DNA of 41,365 bases from an uncultured Christensenella sp. (GCA_949293905.1 CASFFG010000015.1:1-41365), one strand, 5' to 3'; shown: positions 1-7,554, counted from the stretch's first letter. Numbers and translations: made by a program. Notes: generated from the sequence alone by a model not told the origin.

Positions 1-139
1 TTATATCATTTTTTTGAAAATTACTATTTGAAGAACAAAATATACAGTTATTTGGGCATTTTTGAATAATTTCAAAGCACAAATCTCTTATCATAAAAAT
101 ATTATAGCATACCTAAATTAAATTTTCAATATGTAAAAC

Positions 140-174
140 AAAAAAGAGAAGTTTATGTTAGACTTCTCTTTTCG
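140..174 (-). terminator. Terminator of the tRNA-Cys/tRNA-Leu unit
   Basis: An inverted repeat with AAAAGAGAAGT and ACTTCTCTTTT arms and a 9-nt loop lies just past the 3' end of tRNA-Leu. Read on the minus strand the stem is followed by a T run, as in an intrinsic terminator. The first 140 bases of the window hold no convincing gene. Confidence 0.75.
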
Positions 175-182
175 TTATTTTT

Positions 183-270
183 TGGTGCCGGTGGTCGGAC
201 TCGAACCGACACGTCCTTTTACGGACCCGGGATTTTAAGTCCCGTGCGTCTGCCATTTCGCCACACCGGC
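183..270 (-). tRNA. tRNA-Leu (TAA anticodon)
   Basis: On the minus strand the sequence folds as a class II tRNA with a long variable arm. The acceptor arms GCCGGTG and CACCGGC are exact complements, the discriminator is A and CCA is encoded at 183-185. The anticodon loop CTTAAAA gives anticodon TAA, reading UUA leucine codons. The TTCGAGTCC T-loop segment is present. It follows tRNA-Cys without a gap, so both are probably processed from one transcript. Confidence 0.96.
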
Positions 271-345
271 TGGAGGCACCAACCAGATTTGAACTGGTGA
301 ATGAAGGTTTTGCAGACCTTTGCCTTACCACTTGGCGATGGTGCC
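271..345 (-). tRNA. tRNA-Cys (GCA anticodon)
   Basis: On the minus strand the acceptor GGCACCA pairs with TGGTGCC, the discriminator is T and CCA is encoded at 271-273. The anticodon stem-loop contains CTGCAAA with anticodon GCA, which is cysteine. It is the first gene of the two-tRNA unit on this strand. Confidence 0.96.
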
Positions 346-426
346 ATATTCATTTTCCTTAGCATTAAGTTAATTAAGGTAAATATTTTGCAAAACCTTA
401 CAAAATATGTCGCATAAAACTATATT

Positions 427-455
427 AGTATATATGATTTTTTTTTAAAAAGCAA
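427..455 (-). promoter_or_regulatory. Promoter of the tRNA-Cys/Leu unit
   Basis: On the minus strand TTGCTT is followed by a 17-bp spacer and TATACT, matching a sigma-A promoter. It lies about 80 bp upstream of tRNA-Cys, leaving a 5' leader to be removed by RNase P. The rest of 346-601 is AT-rich with no gene visible. Confidence 0.6.
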
Positions 456-601
456 CAGTTTTTTTAAAATTTTATATATTTTACGAAAATTAATCTTATC
501 TAAATCGATTTTAGTGTAAAAAAATTTTATTGTGTAATAGTTTGCATAATTCAACAAAATTATAAATGCAAGAAAATTTTAAAAAATTATTGTGAAAATG
601 G

Positions 602-630
602 TTGACACAAAATTCGATTTATGATATATT
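602..630 (+). promoter_or_regulatory. Promoter of the tRNA-Val/Gly unit
   Basis: TTGACA, a 17-bp spacer and TATATT form a sigma-A promoter 18 bp before tRNA-Val. Confidence 0.8.
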
Positions 631-648
631 TATATTGCAATCGCGTAT

Positions 649-724
649 GGGAGATTAGCGCAGTTGGTAGAGTACCTGCCTTACAAGCAGAGGGTCATAG
701 GTTCGAGTCCTATATCTCCCACCA
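649..724 (+). tRNA. tRNA-Val (TAC anticodon)
   Basis: The acceptor GGGAGAT pairs with ATCTCCC, followed by A and encoded CCA. The anticodon loop CTTACAA gives TAC, a valine tRNA. The outermost anticodon-stem pair is a C-A mismatch. In Firmicutes this wobble uridine is a substrate of the TrhP/TrmR modification pathway, whose candidate genes lie later in this window. Confidence 0.96.
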
Positions 725-831
725 CCTGATTGCATTTTGCTTTATTGCAAAATTCAAATTATACGAATATAATATTGTTATAAGTCAAACACCTAACATC
801 GTTTACTTCTAGCTATTATTTCGTTTTAAAC

Positions 832-906
832 GCGGGAGTGGCTCAGTGGTAGAGCGTTGCCTTGCCAAGGCAAATGTCGCGAGTTCGAATCTCGTCTTCC
901 GCTCCA
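832..906 (+). tRNA. tRNA-Gly (GCC anticodon)
   Basis: The acceptor GCGGGAG pairs with CTTCCGC allowing one G-U pair, followed by T and encoded CCA at 904-906. The anticodon loop contains TTGCCAA with anticodon GCC. It lies 107 bp after tRNA-Val and is probably co-transcribed with it. Its 3' end is duplicated 196 bp downstream. Confidence 0.96.
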
Positions 907-917
907 TAATTAAACGG

Positions 918-942
918 AGATGTCATCATTGGCATCTTTTTT
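918..942 (+). terminator. Terminator of the tRNA-Val/Gly unit
   Basis: AGATGTC and GGCATCT form a 7-bp stem (one G-U pair) with a 6-nt loop, followed by a run of T. It lies 12 bp after the tRNA-Gly CCA end. Confidence 0.8.
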
Positions 943-969
943 GTTTTAGCGACATTTGCCTAATGGTTC

Positions 970-995
970 CCTGAAATTGTTATAACAATTTTAGG
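970..995. repeat. Near-perfect 26-bp palindrome
   Basis: The two halves are complementary except one position that would form a G-U pair in RNA. It is the first of a chain of hairpins between tRNA-Gly and the KSCG-repeat gene. Confidence 0.6.
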
Positions 996-1002
996 ATAAG
1001 GA

Positions 1003-1065
1003 GTAAGCAATGTTTCAAAGGAAATTTTTGACCTTCGGGCAAAAATGAGTAAAAACAATGCTTAC
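1003..1065. repeat. Long hairpin with TTCG loop
   Basis: Outer arms GTAAGCAATGTTT and AAACAATGCTTAC are complementary with one mismatch. An inner stem of ATTTTTG and CAAAAAT closes through CC/GG on a TTCG tetraloop. No open reading frame with a ribosome-binding site is associated with it. Confidence 0.6.
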
Positions 1066-1071
1066 GACGCG

Positions 1072-1105
1072 GTCGCGAGTTCGAATCTCGTCTTCCGCTC
1101 CATAA
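1072..1105 (+). repeat. Exact 34-bp copy of the tRNA-Gly 3' end
   Basis: Positions 1072-1105 repeat 876-909 without mismatch, covering the variable-loop end, T arm, acceptor 3' strand, CCA and three bases beyond. The 5' part of the tRNA is missing, so this is a fragment. Duplicated tRNA 3' ends are the usual scar of site-specific integration, but no integrase gene is near and only about 160 bp separate the copies. Confidence 0.85.
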
Positions 1106-1180
1106 AAAACGAATCGCCCTTTAGACACTGCGATTATAGTAATAATCGCAAAAGTGTCGTTTGCGGGCGTTCGTTTTTTT
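1104..1180. repeat. Large imperfect palindrome, copy A
   Basis: Nested complementary arms run inward: AAAAAACGAA with TTCGTTTTTT, CGCCC with GGGCG, GACACT with AGTGTC and GCGATTAT with ATAATCGC around a 4-nt loop. The right border GGGCGTTCGTTTTTT recurs at 1511-1525. It could serve as a bidirectional terminator or be a palindromic mini-element. Confidence 0.6.
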
Positions 1181-1458
1181 AGCCCAATTTCGAACAAGTT
1201 CTCATGGGGACCCCTTTGTTAGTTAGGTTATCGCCGTTTTTTTATCGTTTTGCTATTCGCAAAACTCATCTTTAAACATTCATACTCAATAAATATCTCG
1301 CGAGCACTGGTTGCGAGTGAGAAAAGGAGCAACCGAGTATAAGGCTTATATTCGCATAAACTTTGTTTTGCAAATTAGCAAAAACTCGTGTTGCGACGTA
1401 TTTCGCCGTATCCCACTGCGCACAAGTGCTTGTGGGAGCCCTGTTAAACAACATGACG

Positions 1459-1525
1459 CGCCCTTTACTTACCGCAGTTTTAGGTATAAAACTGCATTAG
1501 TAAGATTTTAGGGCGTTCGTTTTTT
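1459..1525. repeat. Large imperfect palindrome, copy B
   Basis: CGCCCTTTA and a reverse match ending in GGGCG enclose CTTAC with GTAAG and CGCAGTTTTA with TAAAACTGCA. The border GGGCGTTCGTTTTTT is shared with copy A, while the inner arms differ in sequence but keep their pairing. Between the two copies (1181-1458) lie several shorter hairpins and no supported gene. Confidence 0.55.
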
Positions 1526-1622
1526 CTACCCTACTTCGCCATTCGGCTCGCAGGGAACCCTATACATTTTATTTTTGTTTTATTGTTAAGAAGAATTAAA
1601 AATCTATTTTTACTGTTGAATT

Positions 1623-1652
1623 AAAAATCTCAGTGTTAAACTGAGATTTTTT
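1623..1652 (-). terminator. Terminator after the KSCG-repeat gene
   Basis: An 11-bp stem, AAAAATCTCAG with CTGAGATTTTT, closes on a short loop and has T runs on both strands. It sits 12 bp past the stop codon of the minus-strand gene. Confidence 0.75.
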
Positions 1653-1663
1653 GTTTGGTTTTA

Positions 1664-1915
1664 CTATTTAGTTGTATTAGATGATTTCGCTCCACATGAT
1701 TTTGTAGAATTAGTTGCTCTTGTTCCACATGATTTTGAACTAGCTGCCTTTGACGAACTAGCACTAGTAGATTTTGTGCTTGTTGCCTTGGAACTAGTTG
1801 AGTTAGTCTCACACTTCCCACCACACGACTTAGTTGCAGTGTTTGATGTAGCCGAAGTGTTATGTAAATTTGTGGCTGTAGCGTTTTCGCTCATCTTTTT
1901 CTTTCTTCCAAACAT
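1664..1915 (-). CDS. Small low-complexity KSCG-repeat protein
   Basis: This 83-residue protein is not a recognised family. A clear ribosome-binding site (AAGGAG, 7 bases before the ATG) and a terminator right after the stop support it as a real gene. The first seven residues are basic (MFGRKKK). The rest is almost entirely Ser, Thr, Lys, Ala and Asn, with the tetrapeptide KSCG at about residues 29, 61 and 72 and a CGGKC segment at 31-35, giving four cysteines. It has no signal peptide or membrane helix. It might be a cell-surface or nucleic-acid-associated peptide, a metal binder, or a precursor peptide. No modifying enzyme lies beside it, so none of these can be chosen. Confidence 0.65.
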   Translation of the reverse strand: MFGRKKKMSENATATNLHNTSATSNTATKSCGGKCETNSTSSKATSTKSTSASSSKAASSKSCGTRATNSTKSCGAKSSNTTK

Positions 1916-2054
1916 AATCGCTCCTTTTATGTAGGGTTACTACACTATTATTTTGTGTCGAATTTTTAATTTCATACGCTAAAAATAGAATTTCTTTATC
2001 TAAACCTTGTCCGTCCAATGAAAGAAATCTTAATCTATATATATGATATTTTAT

Positions 2055-2085
2055 AAAAAGAACACACTAGATTTAGTGTATTCTT
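2055..2085 (-). terminator. Terminator of asp23-fakA
   Basis: AAGAACACACTA pairs with TAGTGTATTCTT (one mismatch) and the minus strand continues into a T run. It lies about 60 bp beyond the fakA stop. Confidence 0.7.
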
Positions 2086-2143
2086 ATATTATCTAATAAA
2101 TTAATTTTTACTTAAACTAGTTAAGAATTTGTAAAGAATAAAG

Positions 2144-3778
2144 TTATTCAACTGAAACAATATAGTAGTAAACAGGCTGACCGCCATATACCATAGATAT
2201 ATCCATATCTGGAAAGCGCTCTTCTAATTTTGATTGTAAAATTGCGCTATCTTCTTCGGTTATACCTTCACCATAGAATAATGTAATATTACTACTATCG
2301 TGTGTGATAATCTTCTCTACGAGCGCGATTGTTGTATCGCAAACATTATTTCCTGTGGTCAAAACTGAGTGTTCATCTAGACCCATGATGTCGCCCACTT
2401 TAACATCAATTCCGTCTACATTAGTAGTCCTTACAGCGTATGTAACTGAGCCAGATTTTACATTACAAATCATGTCTAACATATTCTGTTTATTCTCGTC
2501 AATAGACGCATTTGAATCAAAAGCGAGCACTGCGCTAATACCTTCAGGTACGCTTCTCGTAGGTATCACAATAAGGTTTTTATCCGTTATATCGTTTGCC
2601 TGCTGGGCAGACATGATTATATTCTTATTGTTAGGGAACACGAAAATATTTTTAGCATTTACCTTATCTGCCGCGGTGGCAATGTCGTTCGCACTAGGGT
2701 TCATGGTCTGTCCCCCACTGATGACATAGTCGACATCAATATCTTTAAATACACTATTAAGACCTTCGCCTGCGGCAACTGCAATCATACCATATTCTTT
2801 CTCAGGCTCTTTCTCTTTTTGCTTTCTAAGTTGGCGATTTTGCTCCAACGTATTTTCAATTTTCACGCCATTTAATTCACCTAATTGAAGGGCATAACCT
2901 AACGCACGGTTCGGTTCATTGGTATGAACATGCACTTTAATAAGTTGTAAATCACCTATACAAAGCACGCAGTCACCTATTTCCATAAGTCTAGAACGAA
3001 GGGTATTAATATCCGCATCAGTAGTCTTTTCGTAAATATTAATGACGAAAAATTCGGTACAATAGGCATACTTTATGTCGGCAAGAGATTCATAGTTCAC
3101 ATGAATATCTTCGCTGGTTACATCTTTTTCGACATTATCTACAAACTCAACTCCCGTCATTTCTCCCGTGAGCGCCTTGTAGAACCCGCTAAAGATAAAT
3201 ACAAGTCCGCGACCACCAGCGTCTACCACTCCAGCCTTCTTTAAAACTGGGAGCATGTCCGGGGTCATCTGTAAAGTAGTTTCGCCATGCACAATAAGGT
3301 CGTTTAAAAAGTCCTCAAAACTTTTTGCCGAACGAGCGGACTGTTTTGACTTCTCTGCTATCGCCTTTATTACTGTAAGAATAGTACCTTCTTTTGGAAC
3401 AGTTACGGCTTTGTATGCCATCTCCGCACCCTTTTGTATTGCCTTAGCGAAATCTTTAATCGTAATCTCGCCTTGACAATTCATGAGTCCAGAACAAATA
3501 CCTTTAATAATCTGCGATGTGATAACACCACTATTACCCCTAGCACCTTTAAGCGCACCGCGGTTGTATGCCACGCAAATCGCTTCAATCGTATTATTCT
3601 CGCACGCGTTCATCTCGTTTGTGGCGCTCTTTAAAGTAAGACTCATATTGGTTCCTGTATCTCCGTCTGGCACAGGGAACACATTGAGTGCGTCAATAGC
3701 CTTTTTATTCTCTTCAACTAATGAGAATGCGCTAGAAAACATCTTCCTTAGCGCAGAACCGTTAATTGTTTTGCCCAT
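2144..3778 (-). CDS. fakA: DhaL/DegV-type fatty acid kinase subunit FakA (YloV)
   Basis: The 544-residue protein has the DhaL-type nucleotide-binding domain first, with NVFPVPDGDTGTNM at residues 32-45 and GARGNSGVI near 80. A middle domain follows, then a C-terminal DegV-like region. This is the FakA/YloV architecture and usual length. In characterised Firmicutes FakA phosphorylates fatty acids held by a FakB partner, feeding exogenous fatty acids into phospholipid synthesis through the acyl-phosphate route that includes PlsY. No fakB lies in the window, but plsY does. The gene has an AGGAG site and follows asp23 by 16 bp in one operon, as yloU-yloV do beside rpmB in Bacillus. The product is predicted to be cytoplasmic. 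Confidence 0.9.
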   Translation of the reverse strand: MGKTINGSALRKMFSSAFSLVEENKKAIDALNVFPVPDGDTGTNMSLTLKSATNEMNACENNTIEAICVAYNRGALKGARGNSGVITSQIIKGICSGLMNCQGEITIKDFAKAIQKGAEMAYKAVTVPKEGTILTVIKAIAEKSKQSARSAKSFEDFLNDLIVHGETTLQMTPDMLPVLKKAGVVDAGGRGLVFIFSGFYKALTGEMTGVEFVDNVEKDVTSEDIHVNYESLADIKYAYCTEFFVINIYEKTTDADINTLRSRLMEIGDCVLCIGDLQLIKVHVHTNEPNRALGYALQLGELNGVKIENTLEQNRQLRKQKEKEPEKEYGMIAVAAGEGLNSVFKDIDVDYVISGGQTMNPSANDIATAADKVNAKNIFVFPNNKNIIMSAQQANDITDKNLIVIPTRSVPEGISAVLAFDSNASIDENKQNMLDMICNVKSGSVTYAVRTTNVDGIDVKVGDIMGLDEHSVLTTGNNVCDTTIALVEKIITHDSSNITLFYGEGITEEDSAILQSKLEERFPDMDISMVYGGQPVYYYIVSVE

Positions 3779-3794
3779 AATTAATATTAAACTC

Positions 3795-4142
3795 CTATAT
3801 TCTAACGTCTACGATATGTACGGTCACATCTTTAACTATCATACCTGCGAAGCGTTCTACAGAATACTTAACACTTTGGCGAATAGACTCGGCGACAGCA
3901 GATGCTGAAACACCACAGTGACGCATAATCACATAGACATCTATTTTCATACTATCATTTTCGAGATTTGTGACAACAACACCTTTATGTGCCGTAGTTA
4001 GCGCATTACCTTTAAAAAAACTGCGTTGTGACACAAGACCCACCACTCCTACACATTCCATAACGGAAACAGCAGCAACCTTGCTAATAGCACGCTTGCT
4101 GATACTAATCTTACCGAACGAGTTAAAAGTGGTTAAGTTCAT
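3795..4142 (-). CDS. Asp23/Gls24 family envelope stress protein (YloU)
   Basis: The 115-residue protein matches the Asp23 (DUF322) family in length and pattern: GKISISKRAISKVAAVSVMEC near the N-terminus, a GVVVTNLENDSMKIDVYV strand segment and a C-terminal VTVHIVDVRI strand. Family members are small membrane-associated cytoplasmic proteins linked to cell-envelope homeostasis. It is the first gene of the asp23-fakA operon, with an AGGAGAG site before the ATG and its own promoter. The pairing with fakA and divergent rpmB is conserved in Firmicutes. Confidence 0.88.
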   Translation of the reverse strand: MNLTTFNSFGKISISKRAISKVAAVSVMECVGVVGLVSQRSFFKGNALTTAHKGVVVTNLENDSMKIDVYVIMRHCGVSASAVAESIRQSVKYSVERFAGMIVKDVTVHIVDVRI

Positions 4143-4158
4143 TTCACTCTCCTATGTT

Positions 4159-4187
4159 ATTATATAACAATATTTAGATTTTAGCAA
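4159..4187 (-). promoter_or_regulatory. Promoter of asp23-fakA
   Basis: On the minus strand TTGCTA, a 17-bp spacer and TATAAT lie 17-45 bp upstream of the asp23 start. Confidence 0.75.
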
Positions 4188-4340
4188 ACGATTTTTGTAA
4201 AGTTTGCTAAATTTTCTTAAAATGCGACAAATTTTACATAAAAATAGACAAATGTAGAGCAATTTGTACGAAATTCGTCAATTTTACAGTATTATTCGGT
4301 TAAAATTATGTGTTTATAAGATAAAATTTTTTAAAAACAC

Positions 4341-4369
4341 TTGATTTTTCTCCGCATTTATGTTAAACT
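4341..4369 (+). promoter_or_regulatory. Promoter of rpmB
   Basis: TTGATT, a 17-bp spacer and TAAACT precede rpmB by about 32 bp, divergent from the asp23 promoter. Confidence 0.55.
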
Positions 4370-4401
4370 TTACAAGTAAGAGAAAAATACGGAGGTAAAT
4401 C

Positions 4402-4587
4402 ATGAAAGTTTGTGCTATATGCGGAAAAGGTCGCACTTCTGGCAACAATGTTAGCCACAGCATGCGCCATACTAAGACAACTTTTGACCCTAATATACAA
4501 AAAGTTAATGTTGAGTTAGATGGAAAGAAAGGTAAAAAGAACATCTGCGCTAAGTGTTTAAAGACTATGAAAAAAGAGAACAACTAA
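4402..4587 (+). CDS. rpmB: 50S ribosomal protein L28
   Basis: The 61-residue protein has the L28 pattern, with a CAICGKG start and SHSMRHTKTTFDPNIQ in the middle. It keeps two CxxC pairs (C4/C7 and C49/C52), so it is the zinc-binding form. It is a structural protein of the large ribosomal subunit. GGAGGT stands 5 bases before the ATG. It is transcribed alone from its own promoter and ends at a strong terminator. Confidence 0.96.
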   Translation: MKVCAICGKGRTSGNNVSHSMRHTKTTFDPNIQKVNVELDGKKGKKNICAKCLKTMKKENN

Positions 4588-4594
4588 TTAGTTT

Positions 4595-4621
4595 ACTGCG
4601 GGCATAATGTCTGCAGTTTTT
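4595..4621 (+). terminator. Terminator of rpmB
   Basis: ACTGCGGGCA pairs with TGTCTGCAGT (with G-U pairs) around a short loop, followed by TTTTTT. Confidence 0.8.
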
Positions 4622-4736
4622 TATTCTCATAGGTTAATATTATATTAAAAATTTTAATATTAAAACCTTATATTGACTTTGAGCATAAGTTAAAACTTAT
4701 ATAAAATTGATAATATAGCAAAAATGTAGTACTTAG

Positions 4737-4760
4737 AAAAAGCACTTCAAAATGAAGTGC
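4737..4760 (-). terminator. Terminator of the first WG-repeat gene
   Basis: GCACTTC and GAAGTGC form a 7-bp stem with a 5-nt loop. The minus strand then reads TTTTT. It begins 5 bp past the stop codon. Confidence 0.8.
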
Positions 4761-4765
4761 CTATT

Positions 4766-5941
4766 TTAATAATCAAATCTTGTGCCTGTTTTCATTAAAT
4801 CTAGTGAGTCGTTTTGTCCTTGGTATATCAGGTTTAACTCGTCATAGTAATTTTGTAGGAAATTCTTTTTGTTTGAATACCACCTTTTTAATCTAGCAAT
4901 TTTGTCGTGCTTATCATTCTCCGCTAATGTTTCGTCATCGTTGACGAGATTTATATATCTAGTGGTTAAGTCAGCGTCTAGTTTGTTGATAATTGCTAAA
5001 ATACGAGTATCTTTAATATGTTTGATTATGTATTTGCTAACTTGTGTAAAGTCATTACCTTTCGGGTCAAAATCAATATCTTCAATGCGAGATTTATTAA
5101 AGAATGGGAATAAATCTATGTCCATTAAATTAATCTTTTTGTGAATAATTTGTTCACTATCGGGGTTAAATACGGTATAGTAACCTTTCCTTTTAGTTAT
5201 ATAATAGCCATGTGAATATTTAACCTGTTCATAATCACAGTTAGTATTACTATGATTAGAATCTTTTATGCCATACTTATTATTTTGCTTAACTATATAA
5301 CCAGTTTCAGTCGGTGTAATTTCGTCATAACTATAATCCAACCTTAGATGCGGGAAAATGTCTCCATTATCAATAACACCATGTTTGCCGTCTTTTACTA
5401 CATCAAAACAATCGTGGGACAATAATGAAGCATCTTCGTTTTCGCATGCTATAATTTCCATATCACGAGATATGTCATAGACTCCAATTTTCTTACCCTT
5501 CTTAACAAATACGTATCTTTTGTTTTTGCTTACAGAATATGTATCATATTTGAAATTTGAATCATTTTCAACATTGCTAACTAAATCTGTTGAATTTAAA
5601 TTAAATATTCCATATTTCCCATTCTTCTCTATTATGCAATATGTAGCATATGTAAATATTGGTTGGTCGGCAACGCATGGGATTAAATCCTCCGCACAAT
5701 TAGAGATTAACCCCCATTTCCCGTCCTTTTCAACAGTAAAATTTTCCCCACTGAGTTGACAAGTATCATATTCGCAAGGCGTAATATTTTCAGGAGTCAC
5801 AATCCCATATTTATTGTTTTTCAATACAAAATAATCATTCATACTAACCATATTTACATAATCGTATTTATCATACAATTTCCCGTCTACATACATTAAA
5901 ATTCCTTTACCGATTAGGCGTTTTTTGAATTCAATTTTCAT
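4766..5941 (-). CDS. WG-repeat protein
   Basis: The 391-residue protein is built in its first about 260 residues from degenerate WG repeats, seen as NKYGIV, GKWGLI, GKYGIF, GKKIGVY, GKHGVI and NKYGIK spaced 40-50 residues apart, often with a CEYDT-like segment before them. The last about 120 residues are charged and probably helical. WG (KWG) repeats form beta structures found in many uncharacterised bacterial proteins; the molecular role is unknown. There is no signal peptide or membrane helix. It has GGAG 7-8 bases before the ATG, its own strong promoter and a terminator, so it is a single-gene unit. A second WG protein with a different C-terminal half lies at 19867. Confidence 0.75.
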   Translation of the reverse strand: MKIEFKKRLIGKGILMYVDGKLYDKYDYVNMVSMNDYFVLKNNKYGIVTPENITPCEYDTCQLSGENFTVEKDGKWGLISNCAEDLIPCVADQPIFTYATYCIIEKNGKYGIFNLNSTDLVSNVENDSNFKYDTYSVSKNKRYVFVKKGKKIGVYDISRDMEIIACENEDASLLSHDCFDVVKDGKHGVIDNGDIFPHLRLDYSYDEITPTETGYIVKQNNKYGIKDSNHSNTNCDYEQVKYSHGYYITKRKGYYTVFNPDSEQIIHKKINLMDIDLFPFFNKSRIEDIDFDPKGNDFTQVSKYIIKHIKDTRILAIINKLDADLTTRYINLVNDDETLAENDKHDKIARLKRWYSNKKNFLQNYYDELNLIYQGQNDSLDLMKTGTRFDY

Positions 5942-5964
5942 ATATTCTCCTTAAAACTATGCTT

Positions 5965-5993
5965 ATATTAACACAGAAATGGTAAATTGTCAA
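5965..5993 (-). promoter_or_regulatory. Promoter of the first WG-repeat gene
   Basis: On the minus strand TTGACA, a 17-bp spacer and TAATAT precede the start codon by about 24 bp. Confidence 0.8.
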
Positions 5994-6133
5994 TACCCAA
6001 ATTTCACAAAATAAGTAAAATTTTAATATAGTTTAGTATGAAAATATATTGTTTTAAGATGCCAAAATTTTTATCACCGCTATTTAAACTTATATTCAAA
6101 AAAAGCGTCTACTATATAGGAAAGTAAATATAA

Positions 6134-6160
6134 GAAAAAAACGACAGCATGTGTCGTTTT
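6134..6160 (-). terminator. Terminator of dnaJ
   Basis: ACGACA and TGTCGT form a stem with a 5-nt loop; the minus strand continues into TTTTTT. The dnaJ stop codon overlaps the base of the hairpin. The 200 bp between here and the next gene hold no other signal besides that gene's promoter. Confidence 0.8.
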
Positions 6161-7283
6161 AGTCATCTAGTTTGTTATTGTAATTATTTGTCTTAGGATA
6201 AGATTTTTCGCTAATTGATTTTTCGAGTTCTTTGATGAGTTTCGTCGTATTTCTATCAATATCCTTTGGCATTTCACCCTTTAAGGTTACAATCAAATTA
6301 CCGCTACCGATAGATTTTAGGTACTTTACTCCTTTACCTTTCAAAGTGTATTTTGTATTAGATTGAGTGAGTGGGGCTATATCTATGGTAGTCGTACCTT
6401 TTAATGTCGGTATTTTTACTTTTCCGCCTAATAAGAGTGTAGTTATAGGAACATAAGCGTCTACATACAAATCAAATCCTTTACGCACAAGTAGAGAATG
6501 TGGTTGCACTGTTACGGCAATTCTAAGGTCGCCTGGAACACCATCGCTCGATGCAGTTTGGTCTCCTTCTCCGTTCAAACGAATAACTTGCTCGTTATCA
6601 ATTCCTGCGGGGATTTTTACTTTTATCTTACTAGAAACCGTCTTTAAGCCCGTTCCATGACAGTTAGGGCATTTATTTTTTATAACTTTACCCTTTCCGC
6701 CACAATTTCTACAAGTACCTACAGAACGCGTCATGCCAAACAATGTTTGCTGAGTGTATGTTACTCTACCCGTACCATTACATTCACTACAGGTTACGTA
6801 ATCACTACTCGTTTTTGCTCCAGTTCCGTTACAATCTTTGCAACGTTCTTTCCTTGTGACAGTGATTTCCTTTTCGCACCCGAAAGCCGCTTCAGTGAAA
6901 GAAATAACTAGGTTAATGTTTACATCTTCCCCTTCTTCACGCACACGAGCGGACGAACGCGAGCCAAAATTCGAGAAAATATTGAATATATCTTCAAATC
7001 CGCCGAACCCATCACTATCAGCAAAACCGCCTGAAAAACCTTGCCCACCGCCAAAACCTTGTGGACCGTCCGCACTGCCATACTGGTCGTAATTTGCGCG
7101 TTTCTGCTTATCACTAAGAACAGAATATGCTTCGTTTATCTCTTTAAATTTTTCCGCTGCTTCCGGAGTTTTGTTTAAGTCGGGGTGATATTTTTTTGCG
7201 AGTTGCCTATATGCAGACTTAATCTCGTCATCACTCGCCGACTTACTTACTCCTAAAGTTTCGTAATAATCTTTACTTGCCAT
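6159..7283 (-). CDS. dnaJ: Chaperone protein DnaJ (Hsp40)
   Basis: The 374-residue protein has the full DnaJ layout. A J domain carries HPD at residues 33-35, followed by a Gly/Phe-rich linker. A zinc-finger domain has all four CxxCxGxG repeats ([32 protein letters not shown]), and a C-terminal substrate-binding domain follows. It stimulates the DnaK ATPase and delivers unfolded clients in the cytoplasm. The start is supported by AAAGGA before the ATG. It lies downstream of dnaK on the same strand but after an unusually long, repeat-filled gap of 371 bp. Its first codons are duplicated in that gap. Confidence 0.97.
   Translation of the reverse strand: MASKDYYETLGVSKSASDDEIKSAYRQLAKKYHPDLNKTPEAAEKFKEINEAYSVLSDKQKRANYDQYGSADGPQGFGGGQGFSGGFADSDGFGGFEDIFNIFSNFGSRSSARVREEGEDVNINLVISFTEAAFGCEKEITVTRKERCKDCNGTGAKTSSDYVTCSECNGTGRVTYTQQTLFGMTRSVGTCRNCGGKGKVIKNKCPNCHGTGLKTVSSKIKVKIPAGIDNEQVIRLNGEGDQTASSDGVPGDLRIAVTVQPHSLLVRKGFDLYVDAYVPITTLLLGGKVKIPTLKGTTTIDIAPLTQSNTKYTLKGKGVKYLKSIGSGNLIVTLKGEMPKDIDRNTTKLIKELEKSISEKSYPKTNNYNNKLDD
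7266..7282 (-). repeat. dnaJ 5' end, source copy of a 17-bp direct repeat
   Basis: ATAATCTTTACTTGCCA (plus strand) encodes the first codons of dnaJ on the minus strand. It recurs exactly at 7462-7478, 196 bp away. Confidence 0.8.
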
Positions 7284-7461
7284 AATTGTCCTTTAAATTT
7301 TGTTGTACATGTATGCGCCTTGGATTTCACAATTAAATGTTTATATCTATTTAAGACATTTAATAATGTGAAATGCATTTTATGAGTGAAACGAATCACA
7401 AAATTTAATATTGCATTATACGCACCACTCCATTATATACTAACGAGTTTATTAGTAGTAT

Positions 7462-7478
7462 ATAATCTTTACTTGCCA
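7462..7478 (-). repeat. Second copy of the dnaJ 5' end
   Basis: Exact copy of 7266-7282. On the minus strand it begins GTGGCAAGTAAAGATTATA, still encoding MASKDY from a GTG, but the frame reaches a stop after about 24 codons with no homology to DnaJ. Confidence 0.8.
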
Positions 7479-7527
7479 CGATTAACATTTTATTACATTA
7501 AATTATTTGTAATTTGAATATTTCTGT

Positions 7528-7554
7528 TATTCAACTACGACCTCGGGGTCGCCA
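7528..7554 (-). repeat. Second copy of the dnaK 3' end
   Basis: On the minus strand this encodes GDPEVVVE and a stop, the same last residues as dnaK at 7655-7681. The last 15 bases are identical; the four other codons differ only at third positions (GGC/GGT, GAC/GAT, CCC/CCG, GAG/GAA). It is not preceded by dnaK-like sequence. Confidence 0.85.

Noticed and set aside
621..812. 63-codon plus-strand frame across tRNA-Val
   Set aside because: It is the translation of the tRNA gene and its flanks, with no ribosome-binding site.
1072..1105. A fifth, complete tRNA gene
   Set aside because: Only the 3' part of tRNA-Gly is present; no D arm or 5' acceptor strand precedes it.
1015..1197. 60-codon minus-strand frame containing GAEDEIRTRD
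   Set aside because: This peptide is a well-known artefact of translating tRNA sequence, here the duplicated tRNA-Gly fragment; the rest covers hairpins.
1272..1511. Overlapping 60-66 codon frames on both strands
   Set aside because: They run through palindromic DNA, lack start signals and show no protein-like conservation pattern.
1664..1915. SCIFF or other RiPP precursor peptide
   Set aside because: The cysteine spacing does not fit, and no radical SAM maturase or transporter lies alongside.
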